Assembly (NCBI GenBank): GCA_963678675.1
Contig: OY783192.1
Location: 33,263,250-33,327,249 of the forward strand
DNA from: Xiphydria camelus
Lineage: Eukaryota; Arthropoda; Insecta; Hymenoptera; Xiphydriidae
Length of the DNA: 64,000 bases
Reading direction: 5' to 3'
The translations under genes and the position numbers were made by a program. Shown piece by piece: positions 36,149 through 47,430 of this stretch (the stretch's first letter is position 1; every line of letters starts with the position of its first letter). The notes beneath the pieces were generated by a model. That model was not told the origin of the DNA and searched no databases. It saw only the letters and a list, made by a program, of their open reading frames with translations.

Positions 36149-37590
36149 TAAGCTTACCATAAGTGGAATTAATAATTATTGCAAAAGTTGCAGAATAATT
36201 TCTCTTGATACGAGTGTACCACCCAAATAAGATGATCCAGTTCAACTAGAATCATCTCGATATTCGTTAACTTTTGGCCGAATTTTGTATCACATTTTTT
36301 TGTAGGCGACATTTCAATTTACAAAAAATTAAATATGTACTATACATTTTTTAGAAAGATTCATTTACCGAAATAATTAATCCTTTCAATAAGAAAGAGT
36401 TCTTAGAAATTCCTTTTGTTATAAAATGAACAATGAGAGGAATTTGTTTCAAACACAATTCATTAATAGGAATAATCGTTTCGGAGCGAAAAAATATCTC
36501 TACCTAACTTTCAATTGGACTTCAATGATACGAGAATCAAAAGAATATACGTTGAAAGCAGTCTCTGCTTAATTTTGATCGCGATTATCTCGAAACACTA
36601 TGGAAATATATATATATATATTGATCCACATTTTTTGCTTAGACTTTTCTTCGATATCTGCTGTGGAATAAATTTATGATAATCGATTTTGAACTTGCTC
36701 TTCAACCGGGACATCTATCTCACTTTTATTTATCCTAAATGCGGAGAAAAGTAGATTGTATTTAAGGCGAACAGATCTTTCCTAGAAACGCGTTTCAGTG
36801 TCAAGCCAACACGATAAAAAATCCCGGCAGTATATGGAAACAATATGGGTCCCCTACACAAACGTATCACGCCATTCCAATCCAGAAATAGCAGCACACA
36901 ACCGGCAATTACGGGCTGCGGAAGACTTCATCAGCAATTATCGACATACCTCGTCCCCCCACCCTCGCCCGCCTTCTTCCTTCCTCCTCGGCACGAAAAT
37001 ATCGCTTCACCACGTGTGTTCCGCGTGTGCTGTAGGTCGGGGCACCGCGACGACGAGGAGAGACTACGTGGATGCAGCTGCCGCACGAAACTGACCTGCC
37101 CCCTCGAGTAGTCTCTCCGCCGTTCCTCCACGCTTTTTTTTTCTTCTCACCCCTCGGCGTACACACGCGCACGCACACGCGCCCGCGCGCGACCGCCCGG
37201 GATTCTCCCGGCCGAAAAATCTCCCGCGCGCACCCTCCCGCCCTCGTGTAGGTAATACGTGAACGCGCGGGGACTCGATAAAAAACCGCCCGGACCGGCC
37301 CCGGGGACTTATCTGACCGTCCGAAGAGTTCCGTGCCCCCGAACGCGGCGCGGTATACGGCGACTGTGGTCGAGAGACGTGGAATCCGATGTAACGCCGC
37401 GCTCTGATACGGGAGAGAGGGCTCTTTCTCTCTCTGCGGAGAAAGAACAAGAGGAATGGAGAGAGAAAGAGAGGAGGGAAGACTTCGTTAGACGAGAGGA
37501 ATACTTCTATACACGGTTGGAAATTTTGTATCTAAATCGTTCCTATTTCTGTACGTTGAATTAACACAAGTGATTTATTGATTTTAGCTG
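36149..37590. other. Host noncoding DNA, AT-rich then CpG-rich
   Basis: Includes a short (TA)n run near 36608-36621. 36950-37450 is CpG-rich with low-complexity frames on both strands. No gene recognised. Confidence 0.4.
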
Positions 37591-37740
37591 CGCTAAAAAA
37601 ACTTGCTTCATTCAATTATCGGTGAGGTTGAATACGGCGAACCTCAGGATGTCATTGGAACAATTGCATCGTGAGGTTCGCCATATTCAACTTCACCGAT
37701 GGTTGCACAATGAATGAAGCAAATTTTTTGTTTCAATGTG
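37591..37740. mobile_element. Palindromic MITE, family R6
   Basis: Left arm ttgcttcattcaattatcgg, then tgaggttgaatacggcgaac. Right arm gttcgccatattcaacttca, then ccgatggttgcacaatgaat. Loop near gatgtcattggaacaatt. A 3' part recurs at 59500-59590 and an end fragment at about 34415-34440. Confidence 0.75.
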
Positions 37741-38333
37741 CAAAAGTGAGTGGACTGATGTGAACAGAACATTTCTAACTGTGTCTACGTATATGGTGGA
37801 ATTTTTGAACACACGCTAAGAGATTTCGCCATATACCTATGGCGAAATAAACACTTGTTGGGCCAAGAAAATATACATTAACTATATAGTTATTGGAATA
37901 TTTATTTCATTGAAAAAGTCGCCTCAAGACATTTAATTATTTCAAGCAAATATCGCAATAGTTCAGAAATATTTATTTGGTCCGATAAAATATTTATTTC
38001 TCCATATTCAAACAAACATTTCAACTACAAATAAACTACTGTTTCAGTGATAGGTACTAATAATTTTTCTCATTGTACCGGAACGATAAATATTTCTAAA
38101 AAATTGATCTAATCGCTCACGCGCGAGCGCATCCGAAATTTTCAAACACCGTGTACGGGAGTGATCGTCCCATAGATGCGCGAGGTTCGGGTGCTTAATG
38201 AACGCACGAGAGAACGTATAGGAGATTACGGCCGCTGCGCCGATCCTCTCTTCGATCGACGATTATGCCGGCGAAAGAATGCGTACTTCTCTCTCTCTCT
38301 CTCGCCTCACATTTATGTTAATTAAACTTGTAT

Positions 38334-38393
<60 letters not shown>

Positions 38394-38947
38394 TCTCGCG
38401 CCTCCCGAGGAGAGGTATGTTAATTAAACCCTTTCTCTCAACCCCCTCGGAAGCCGCGCCTCCCCTGTGCGCGCGGTTTCCAAAATTTACATGCATGGAC
38501 AAAAATGCTGATGTTTTTTAGATTTACAAAGTCAAAATTACAAATATATTTTTATAAATGCAACTAAACTCTGCGTACAATTAATTATTCGATATGTAAA
38601 CTGCATCCGACTCTGCTATTAATTTTACATTCTCCTGGTAAATTTTACATTTTTCGGCTGTACATTTAACATTGTCCTGCGCCTATCACGTGATAAACCC
38701 AGACTGTGTTACAATTTGCAGCACAATTGATGTAGGTACTGTTTACATGAAATTTTTTTCCGTGTAGGAAAAACTGGTATAGTGCCCGCTGTACCGCTCT
38801 ATAAGTGACTTTTTTTTTTAAAAAGTGACCTTTTCAGTTTTTTTCTTTTAGAAGGATGTTTATAATAAACTGTAATTTTTTTTATAAACCAATTTCCTTA
38901 ACTTAGATACGTGAACAATTAATAAATCCGTTTTCAGAATGAACATA
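37741..38947. other. R1 remnant, microsatellite and host DNA
   Basis: 37835-38052 is an R1 MITE lacking a clean left end (atggcgaaataaacacttgt to acaaataaactactgtttca). A long (CT)n microsatellite covers about 38333-38388, with shorter CT blocks at 38288-38303. The remainder is AT-rich with no gene. Confidence 0.55.
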
Positions 38948-40120
38948 CCCGACCAGAAATTTGGCTTGACATGCCGGTTGTCACATCAGGCCCTGATCAG
39001 GCATACGCCCGGCATGCCGGATCCGGTTTGCCTTAGCTGCGCCGGACCCGGCCCTGATCAGGCATACGCCCGGCATGCCGGATCCGGTTTGCCTTAGCTA
39101 CGCCGGACCCGGCCCTGATCAGGCATACGCCCGGCATGCCGGATCCGGTTTGCCTTAGCTCCGCCAGACCCGGCCCTGATCAGGCATACGCCCGGCATGC
39201 CGGATCCGGTTTGCCTTAGCTCCGCCGGACCCGGCCCTGATCAGGCATACGCCCGGCATGCCGGATCCGGTTTGCCTTAGCTGCGCCGGACCCGGCCCTG
39301 ATCAGGCATACGCCCGGCATGCCGGATCCGGTTTGCCTTAGCTGCGCCGGACCCGGCCCTGATCAGGCATACGCCCGGCATGCCGGATCCGGTTTGCCTT
39401 AGCTGCGCCGGACCCGGCCCTGATCAGGCATACGCCCGGCATGCCGGATCCGGTTTGCCTTAGCTGCGCCGGACCCGGCCCTGATCAGGCATACGCCCGG
39501 CATGCCGGGTCCGGCTTGCCGTAGCTGCCTGACGCCAGATTGCGCCGACCCTCTCGGCTCTCGGTAGTAAAACGGCGGTACAGTACTATATACCTAAGAG
39601 GACCACAGAGCGTCTAAGGCAGGAGTCGGCCTAGCCTTACTGACGAGTTCACAGGCCGACTCCGGGTCGAAATGACGAACTCACTCGTCTGCCACAGCGA
39701 TTTTTGAAAGCGATTTTGTTTATATATAAAAATAAACAATTATCGTATGGGAAATTTAGACCCGACCCGACCCGACCAGAAATGTCGATACTTGTCACGT
39801 CAGGACCGAATAAGGCAACTTTATCCGGCCCTGGTCAAGCATGTAACGCGTTGTCACATCAGGGCCGAATCCGGTAACCGGATCCGGGCCCGACCAGAAA
39901 TTTCGATACTTGTCACGTCAGGACCGGGTAAGGCAGCCTGACCCGGCCCTGATCAAGCATGTAACGCGTTGTCACATCAGGGCCGGCAACCGGCCCTGAT
40001 GTGACAATGCGTTACATACCTGACCAGGGCCGGGTAAGGTTGCCTGATAAGGGCCTGACTTCCAAGATCCGGCTGCCTGACCCGGCCCTGATGTGACAAG
40101 TATCGAAATTTCTGGTCGGG
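38948..40120. mobile_element. Minisatellite-bearing inverted-repeat element, copy 1
   Basis: 1173 bp between CCCGACCAGAAATTT (38948) and its complement AAATTTCTGGTCGGG (ending 40120), with TA on each side. The left part is a 61-bp tandem repeat (about 38990-39520, some 8-9 units, each with cggcatgccgg and ccctgatcagg). A single-copy middle (39525-39750) follows, then about two units of a 129-bp repeat that restates the terminal sequence. No transposase frame; the frame 39747-39941 lies in repeats. Foldback-like nonautonomous DNA element (inference). Confidence 0.8.
38990..39520 (+). repeat. 61-bp minisatellite array, copy 1
   Basis: Successive gccctgatcaggcatacgcc motifs recur every 61 bp with few point differences (for example agctgcgcc, agctacgcc and agctccgcc variants). 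Each unit holds palindromes tgatca, gcatgc and ggatcc. Confidence 0.9.
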
Positions 40121-40231
40121 TAGGTATGTGCAGCCGTTTCCGAATAAATATTACCAAGAAAATTTTGCCCTAACAGTGCAGCCATCTATTGAAAAAATTT
40201 CATACTATTTGTCGGGGACATTTAGCCTTAA
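40121..40231. other. Host noncoding spacer
   Basis: Short stretch between two mobile elements, ending in the TTAA (40228-40231) that flanks the next element. Confidence 0.5.
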
Positions 40232-41279
40232 GGAGTCTCGTCAGTACTTTGCGGGGTGAGGTACGCGGGGCGAAATATCAAAGAAACCGACGGTTATTGC
40301 CAATCCTAGATAAGTTAATTTACAGAAGAAAAAATAGTAAATACATGGTTAGAGGCAGATTCAAGATCTGTTAATTTCAGATTTCTTATGCATTTTAAAG
40401 ATGATGAATATGTTTATAATTTATTTTTTGCGTTAAATTGATTTTATTATAAAATTATAAAATGTGTGCAAGAGACGTGGCAACGGTGGATTAGAATATT
40501 CCGCAGTTGGTACTAGTTCTGTAGATAACGTAGAATATCTGATTTACCACACAGCGTTTACTCATAACCTAGAACAAGTGTAACTTCTCGTGAAAAGTAG
40601 CATGAGTGAAAAATATTCGAAGAAAAGAAAAAATGTTTAATTTTTTGAAACCCCAGAAGATTCGGTGGAACGGAAAATTTGTAACAGAAAAATATTATAG
40701 GAAAATGATTCAATGTCAACGAATGGGTCGTGGAGAGTCACCAGGGCCGCTTCTAGATGTTGAGACGCCTTCGTGCTTAGCGCCCTTTTCTGGAGAAGGT
40801 ATGAGGCCTTTTGGCGCCCCATGGCTAGTGCACCTTCGTGCGTGGCACGAAATGGCCCCCCGTTAGACGCGGCCCTGAGAGTCACAGCAAAACGTCATAG
40901 CCTCTGCGTTGCCACGATTTTGCATATGGCCGCCGGTTTTGCCTGAAAATTCGCGTTTTCCCTCACATTTTTTCCTATTATACAAAAACCGCTAAGTAAA
41001 AGTGATTTATTTCATGCAAAAACAAAACTACGCATCTTACCATATAATTTGAGCATATTTTGTGAATTTTCTGTCTTGCTAATACTGTGTTTGACGTCTG
41101 TTTAGCAGTACGTGCATAAGCCACAATGTTAAAATGCCTACTTTTTAAAAAATTAATTACAAAGAAACGGTTAAGTGAAAATTGATTGCTTTTTGATTTT
41201 CATCTATAAGATACTTGGCTAAATACATGAAAAAAATCTAATAAAAATCTGTCTTGAAAAATTTCACTGACGAGACTCC
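40232..41279. mobile_element. TTAA-flanked nonautonomous element (piggyBac-like)
   Basis: 1048 bp with perfect 14-bp ends GGAGTCTCGTCAGT (40232-40245) and ACTGACGAGACTCC (41266-41279), flanked by TTAA at 40228-40231 and 41280-41283. Target choice suggests piggyBac-type mobilisation, although the ends do not start CCC. Internal frames show no transposase. A hAT MITE is nested at 40742-40877. Confidence 0.75.
40742..40877. mobile_element. hAT-type MITE with perfect 8-bp target duplication
   Basis: 136 bp with ends CAGGGCCGCTTCTAG and (complement of) CAGGGCCGCGTCTAA, flanked by AGAGTCAC on both sides (40734-40741 and 40878-40885). CAGGG ends plus an 8-bp duplication are diagnostic of the hAT superfamily. 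Noncoding and nested in the TTAA element. Confidence 0.9.
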
Positions 41280-41283
41280 TTAA

Positions 41284-42095
41284 ATCGGGGCCTCTCCGAT
41301 GCAAAACGCTCCTTCGCGCGGCGCGGTAGTACGGCGGCCGAGCGCGCGTCGTAGGTACTTTACGAGGCATTAAAACTCTGAACTCTACGGTAATCCGGGC
41401 TCCGTTGCACGCCGCGCTACGGGGCATTCGTTATTCGAAATATTAATCATCTTCTACGCGTCGGTATAGAAAGAGAGAGAGGGAGGGAGGGAGAGCCACG
41501 GAATCGAGCCACATTTATAAGCGCCGCGCCCGTGTAATCCGTAACCGGTCACTCCGTACGAGAGCGCACAGGTTCTCGGGGCGTGTATACCCGTGCGTGT
41601 ATGCGCCCAAGAGTAGAGGAGGGAGGAAAGAAATGGAGAAAGAGAGACGGGGAGAGAATAAGATACGACGTCCAATAACGCGATCGCTATGGGACCCAAA
41701 GCCGATTATGGTTATTTACGCGTAACGAATTTCGTGGTTCGACGAGCGGAGGAAATCTCGCGTGTGGTTCCCACGAAATCGGAGAGAGGATTCGTTAGAT
41801 TCTCGATCCGAAGCGCGGTGAGGGCGCATACGACTGCACGCGTAACGACGAATGGGAGTAATTATCGTTAAAAAATATTAATTCCTCCCGCGCTTATGAG
41901 CAAGTGCCAATCGACACGTTGTATCGTCGTATAGAGTAGGCTCAGGCATTGCCTTTGGAGAGATGCGGCGTATCTTTTAACGACGAGATTTTTCGATAGG
42001 ACCAAAGCCGATTACAATTGTTATTTACTACTGCCTACCCGGCTTGTAATATATGTATGGTATCGGAGGAGTATTATACGAGAGAAGAGAAAATA
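41284..42095. other. Host noncoding DNA
   Basis: CpG-moderate DNA with a purine-rich (gagaga) block near 41468-41495. No gene recognised. Confidence 0.4.
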
Positions 42096-42553
42096 CACTG
42101 AGAAAAAAATGAACTAATCGATCAAACCAAAATCCTGGAGACCATAACCAAACCGTTTGGTGAAATATGGATCCTCTCCATCTGTGTTTGGTGACTTATC
42201 ATTTTTTTAAATTTTAGGCTTTCATGGCAATTGCCATTATATTATAGTTATGAATATTACTACTCTTGTAGTATCTAAAGCCCTGATAAAACAAACTGCA
42301 ATGTTTGGGAAACGTTCGCAAATTAGTAATTTTTGACGCGGTTACCACCCGGGAGCCAAGGGTAGTAATACTCATAACTATAATGACCATTTTTTGGTTA
42401 GAATAATTAGACATGTAGTTGGAATAACTAAACATGTAGTTAGAATAACGCAATACTCGTATTTGGTTCAACTTACTAGTATTTTGGTTAGAATAACTAA
42501 ACTCATTTAACTACATCTACCTTTCCATTTTAACCGAGTTATTTTACTCAGTG
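42096..42553. mobile_element. R2 MITE with an internal insertion, TA target duplication
   Basis: Ends cactgagaaaaaaatgaact and accgagttattttactcagt then g, flanked by TA at 42094-42095 and 42554-42555. The R2 body is interrupted at about 42195-42390 by unrelated sequence listed separately. Confidence 0.8.
42241..42384. repeat. Inverted-repeat insertion inside R2
   Basis: 23-bp arms, 22 matching: attatagttatgaatattac then tac (42241-42263) and its complement (42362-42384). The interior includes ctgataaaacaaactgcaat, gaaacgttcgcaaatt and gacgcggttaccacccggga. Such 'gaaacgt...gacgcgg' strings recall 3' regions of some insect retroelements (Penelope-like), but I cannot confirm that. Confidence 0.5.
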
Positions 42554-43735
42554 TAGAGAAGTGCGTGGAGCATACCGAAGAAGTAAATGTTTCAGTCGAA
42601 TGAACTTTGACCTGGCCGTCGCGTCCGATGAATATTTATTTCATCGAAACGATCAGATGCTCGTTTTTGATCCGAGTTCTCTGATAGGATCTGTATTTAT
42701 TTGGATTATGTAAATAGCTTCGCTTTAATCGAATACATAATTTAGCAAAACGATGGCCAAATGGACGTTCATTTGAATAAGAGCATTGACTCTTCATTTG
42801 TTTACGCTAATTTTTTGATTGCACCGATTAAACTTTAACGAGTACCTATCATCAAATGGACCAGCGCGGTATCGAATCGTCAGCCTAGCTATAGACTGCG
42901 TGACTCTGACGGCTGTATAAAAAAAAAGCAGTTTTACGAATAAAAAAAAAATAGAGAGACCAACGCGGCAAATTCCACGGTTGTTCGAAACACGAATGGA
43001 AGCTCCCGCGATTCCCACGGGACAGGAAATATAGGTATGCGTTCGCATATCGAAGCGTGAATGAGGATCGACGCATGGGTGAAAATGCAAACGACGGTGT
43101 ACCTATATAACCACGAATGGGCGTAATTATTGCCGGAAGGATATTAATTCCTGCTGCGTTTCGACGCGTAATTACATATCTGTATGTGTAGGTAAAATAA
43201 AATACCACGCGCGAGGGATCTTGAAAGCGCAATCGATTACTCATATATCAAAGGTAGAAGCTCGACCGGTATTTCGAGTAAAGATACACCGTTTAATAAC
43301 GCGTTCGCGTTGACCGCGAAGAGCCGCTTACGGTTATTTACTCCCAACAAATTTCGACGGGGGGAAGAGGAAGCACGCTCGCGGTTTTCTCACGAAACCG
43401 GAGATAAATACGAGCCCGTCGGATCGCGGCTGTATCGGCGGATTAAATTTACCTACGAATGGAGCTGATTAACATTAAAAGAAAATAATTTCTTCCATTT
43501 TTTTTTGAGGAAGTCCACCGAACGCCCAGCGCGTTTTATATACGAGACTCTCGAGTGTAACCGTATATAGCTGACCGATGACCCCGCGAGCGCGAAGAGG
43601 GACGTGTTTTTCGGTATTGCTGCAATCGTCGTTGATCTATTGGATGTATCTAATTACCGTTAAAAAAAACTCGCTTGTCATAAGTTCCGGGGAGCTCCGA
43701 TCTGCACGTCGCAGACGCGAGGTGCTGCAGGTAGA
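42554..43735. other. Host noncoding DNA
   Basis: Mixed composition, with poly-A/T tracts near 42920-42950 and 43665. No gene recognised. Confidence 0.4.
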
Positions 43736-44053
43736 CTGAGAGAAATAATTGCTGGTAGCAAAGAAATGTTTTATTTAATCGAAAACGTGATGTAAATGCG
43801 GGCTTTTTGTAGAAGAAAATATTTGATCACTGAGAAAAAATCAGTAGATTTAACTAAATCTTGAGGTTACGAACGGTCGACTAAATATACTTATAGTTAT
43901 TTGAACAAATATTTAGTTGAAGCAGCTAAGTATCAAGTTACTTCAATTAAATTTTAGTTACTTTAACTACACACTTGTTGAAATAATTACATATTAAGCT
44001 AGTCGCGCGTAACTTTAAAATTTAGTTAAATCAAACGATTTTTTTTATCAGTG
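43736..44053. mobile_element. R3 fragment followed by an R4 MITE
   Basis: 43736-43827 matches the left end of R3 (actgagagaaataattgctg). 43828-44053 is an R4 copy: cactgagaaaaaatcagtag to the inverted end cgattttttttatcagtg, with the inner block gaacaaatatttagttga. No clear target duplication for this R4 copy. Confidence 0.65.
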
Positions 44054-44489
44054 CTCTCTAAATCTGTATCAGCAAAAATAACTGAAAATCAATGTAAAAG
44101 TCACTGTAATTTCAGCAACCCTCTACTCGCTGGATTCAGTGACTATTCACTGACTTAGATTTACAATTAGAGAGAGACAGGCACGAGTAATCACGGAAAA
44201 ACTAATACCAGTAAATGTTATTGTATTTGCAATGAAAGAGGTATGCACATTTGACGGTTTTCGGATGATACTGTGCTGAAGAACAATATTTCCTTAGAAA
44301 CCAATAAATTGCAATGTAAGCTATCACGAATTAATGTTTAGAACAAGAATTACCGTACCGCAGTATAGAAACATCCGAAAAATCCTCTTTTATTAAAATA
44401 CAATAAAATTTATCAGTGTCAGTCTTTCCGTGACTGTTGTCTTTGTACAGAAATAATATTGTGTTTCAACAAAGATACCATATCAGACC
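44054..44489. other. Host AT-rich noncoding DNA
   Basis: No gene or bounded repeat seen. Confidence 0.4.
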
Positions 44490-44673
44490 AAACTTTCTCG
44501 CCAGGAGAGAAATTTAAATATTTCATTATTTATGAATTTTTTTCCGCCATCAACATAAGCCATCGCTTTAGAGAAAAATATAATCTTCAAAAAAGTATTA
44601 TACAAACACGAGCCAAAAGCTCGCAGATAATGAAATAGTAATGATTCAAGTTTCTTTCCTGGCGAGTAAGTTT
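44490..44673. mobile_element. Inverted-repeat MITE
   Basis: Ends aaactttctcgccaggagag and its imperfect complement ctttcctggcgagtaagttt, extended inward by tttcattattta and gataatgaaatagta. About 184 bp and noncoding. Confidence 0.65.
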
Positions 44674-46250
44674 AACCTCATGTTACATAAATTCTTCAAT
44701 TAAGAATCCTCACTCTTAAAAATATTCAAAATCGTAGCATTTTTTCTCGGTCTAAGATATAAGTACGCTCTTTGTGTCACTCTGGTTATTATTTTTCTCT
44801 CGCTATAAAAAATACAGGGAAATGAAAAGACTAGCGGAGGATAGGAAAAGATAGAGAATGGTATCAAACCAGTCTTAGGACTGATAACTTTACGATGATG
44901 ATGATGACGATAAAACCCTAGACCGATGACGTCGTCGAAAGCGCGAGAGACGAATCATCGTCAACTTCCACGCGATCGAGGGGTCGATCTTAATTATATT
45001 CCACACACACACACACACGTACGAATTTATGCGACTCTACGCGAATCTCTCTCGCAGAGGTGATCTCACCAATAGCCACGTATATAAAACCGTATACGCG
45101 CGCGCGCGGGAACGTAGAAATCAAAAGATACGACGCATCCGCGGAGACCCGTTCGCAATTCGCCCCGGAAGTACGAGGTATCGTTTCCGTCTCGACGCGA
45201 GGAGCGACTAACGCGAGCGCAAACTACCGCGCGATCGCAGCTGTCTCGCCCTCGCACCAGCACACACGTGCACGCGCGTGAATTCGCCGCGCGACTGCGA
45301 GCGCGTCTTCCGACGCTCGTAAATCCCGATAACGGCCGCACTCCGCCGCGTCGTCGACGCCGTCGTCCGACGATTTCCCCCGCCCCCTTCGAAGTCGGAA
45401 AATTTCTAATGTCCGCGGATTTTATCGGCCGCTCTTTCGCGCGCCCCGCCCCCGCGGAGACGACGAGAGATACGATCGCGTTTATCCGCCCCCGGCGATA
45501 GTTTACCGCCGTCACAACAGCATCGGCGCGCAACGCGATATCGCGTGCTTCGCGGCGTAAATTATTCCGACCCCTTTTTTCCCAGTCGTTACATTCATTC
45601 CCGGCTGTCTTTACATGCCAGGGATATATGAAGTTCGGGAGACGCAGAAACGTTCGTCTCGATGGCCAGTGCCAAGAATGTCGTCCGCGGCGGCCAAAAG
45701 TATCGCCGGGGTTCGAAGTACCGATCGAATTTGCGATTGGTAAGCTCGTTTCGACGCGCGGACTCGCGTAGAATGGACGCGGCGATGAGCGAGCGCGGCG
45801 TACACGAAGGAGTTCCACGCCGCGAGAAGATCGACGGATCGATCGGCGATGCGGTCCGGCGTGTAGAGCGGCTAAGCGGAGAGGCGCGCATCCCGCGCTT
45901 CTACGCGTCCGAGGGAGCGACGCGCGCGGCGAACGTTGCCGCGCGTCGCGTCGTCCGTGCCTCGCCGCATCTAATCGTCGTCGGTCGATCCCGCCGGCGG
46001 TGCTGCTGCAACTTCCCGACTACATATACTTCGCCAGATCCTGGCGTAAGTACGCGCTCCTGAATACGAGATTCCGCCGCGGCGCCCATTGAATTCCGAA
46101 TAAGAGGCCGCGCGGGAGGCTGAAGAGGATCGCTGCACCGGAATGGGAGGGAGGAAAGCGAATTTCGTCCGCGCGACGAGGAGACGGAGGAGGGATGCGG
46201 GACGAGACGGCGGATGTCTCAGATTTTCCGGACGATTCGAACACTCGCTA
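44674..46250. other. Host noncoding DNA, CpG-rich from 45.0 kb
   Basis: A (CA)n run at about 45002-45018 precedes a CpG-rich tract (45060-46220). The frames 45066-45818 (-) and 45662-46063 (+) are Arg/Ala-rich, overlap each other and lack recognisable domains, so I do not call them genes. The tract could hold the first exon of a host gene. Confidence 0.4.
45069..45089 (+). promoter_or_regulatory. CCAAT plus TATA box, candidate promoter
   Basis: CCAAT at 45069-45073 and a canonical TATATAAAA at 45081-45089, at the upstream edge of a CpG-rich tract. This is the best TATA candidate noticed outside mobile elements, but the usual CCAAT-TATA distance is larger, so the CCAAT may be incidental. No coding exon downstream could be assigned. 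Confidence 0.35.
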
Positions 46251-47214
46251 TTGCTGCATTCGATTGGCTGCATTTGGAAATGGAAAAATATTGCAATAAT
46301 GTCAACTTAACCCTGGAACACATAGCCAGGAAAATATTTTGAACGAATACGAGCCAATAAAACGTTTTTTTGGAATCGCAAAATTCTTTGGTTGATTTCA
46401 CGAAAACTTTGATGGCAGAGAGCTAGGCATTTGGATAATCCAACAAATATTTTTTTAGGATATCAAATTGACTCGACGAAATTAATTGAAACCCTATGTA
46501 CACTTTTCGTTTTGCTTTGCTTGAAGTCTACAACTTTCAACAATTTCTACTTCCATTCGCTACAGATATACCGACAAGAGAGATTCTCGCGATTCTCTCA
46601 GAGAATTCTCTCCTTTTCCTACCGGACGGAACGAGAAATACGGTTTTACATTCTCCGGGAGCGAAGAGGAACTCGAGAGAGAGAGAGTCGCGCTCTTATA
46701 TCTCTCACGTTCGGTAAGGTATGCGGAGATTCGTCAGAGAAAGTCGTAAAGCCCGATGAGGGACCCTTATCCGAAAAAGAGGAGGGAGAGGGCGCGGTGG
46801 AAGGTGAAAGACGGTGGGAAGGGGAGGGATAGAGAGAAAGAGAAAGAGCTAGGGCCGCAAGATAGTTCGGAGCCCTGGCAGGTTTCGAGATTTAAGAGGC
46901 TTACTGCTTTCTAGTTAGTAGGATGCATAAACTTCGTTTCTCGTGCGTTGTCTAGAGGCGGGACTTCGGGAGTGGGTCTTCTCTTGCGCGGAGAGGGTGC
47001 AGTGCCTTTTCGTCTCGAGAGGGTTGTAGATTCCAGATACCGAAAGAGGAATAGGGTTACCGGTTCGAGCTTAGCAGGTGGAGTCGGTCTGTGTCTTACG
47101 TATACGTTCTTATATACCGGGTGGCTGTGATTGAAATGGATACGACGCGGTGAATAAAGGAAAAGCGTGTTCGATTGAATCCCGAACATATTGCCATCTT
47201 ATTTTTGTGTAATA
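46251..47214. other. Host noncoding DNA
   Basis: AT-rich, then purine-rich around 46660-46850. No gene recognised. Confidence 0.4.
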
Positions 47215-47430
47215 CACTGAAAGAAATAATCGCTGATGCCAAAAAAAATGTGTTCTTCGATCAAGAACATGATATAAATTGTAGGATCAAGCCATAGTTT
47301 TTTTGTAGGGGAAAATATTTGACATGCTCGAATAATTGTTTTGTTTGTCGCACAGGAAAAATTTCTCGTTCGAAAAGAAAGGTATTTTTGAATCAAAAAT
47401 ATATTTTTTGTACTACATAGTTGGAAATAT
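47215..47430. mobile_element. MITE, family R3
   Basis: Starts cactgaaagaaataatcgct then gatgcc, with ggatcaagccatagtttttt in the interior, as in 48587-48887. The right end is indistinct. Confidence 0.6.

Noticed and set aside
38279..38521. 80-residue frame of alternating Ser and Leu
   Set aside because: Translation of a (CT)n microsatellite.
38990..39520. CRISPR-like array
   Set aside because: The 61-bp units are contiguous with no unique spacers, and the setting is an insect transposable element, so this is a minisatellite.
39747..39941. Small protein shared by both minisatellite elements (also 56617-56811)
   Set aside because: The frame lies entirely in the repeat units and its sequence simply follows the tandem repeat.
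45066..45818. 250-residue minus-strand open frame
   Set aside because: It lies in CpG-rich DNA where several frames are open at once, is dominated by Arg, Ala and Ser, and shows no domain or splice support.
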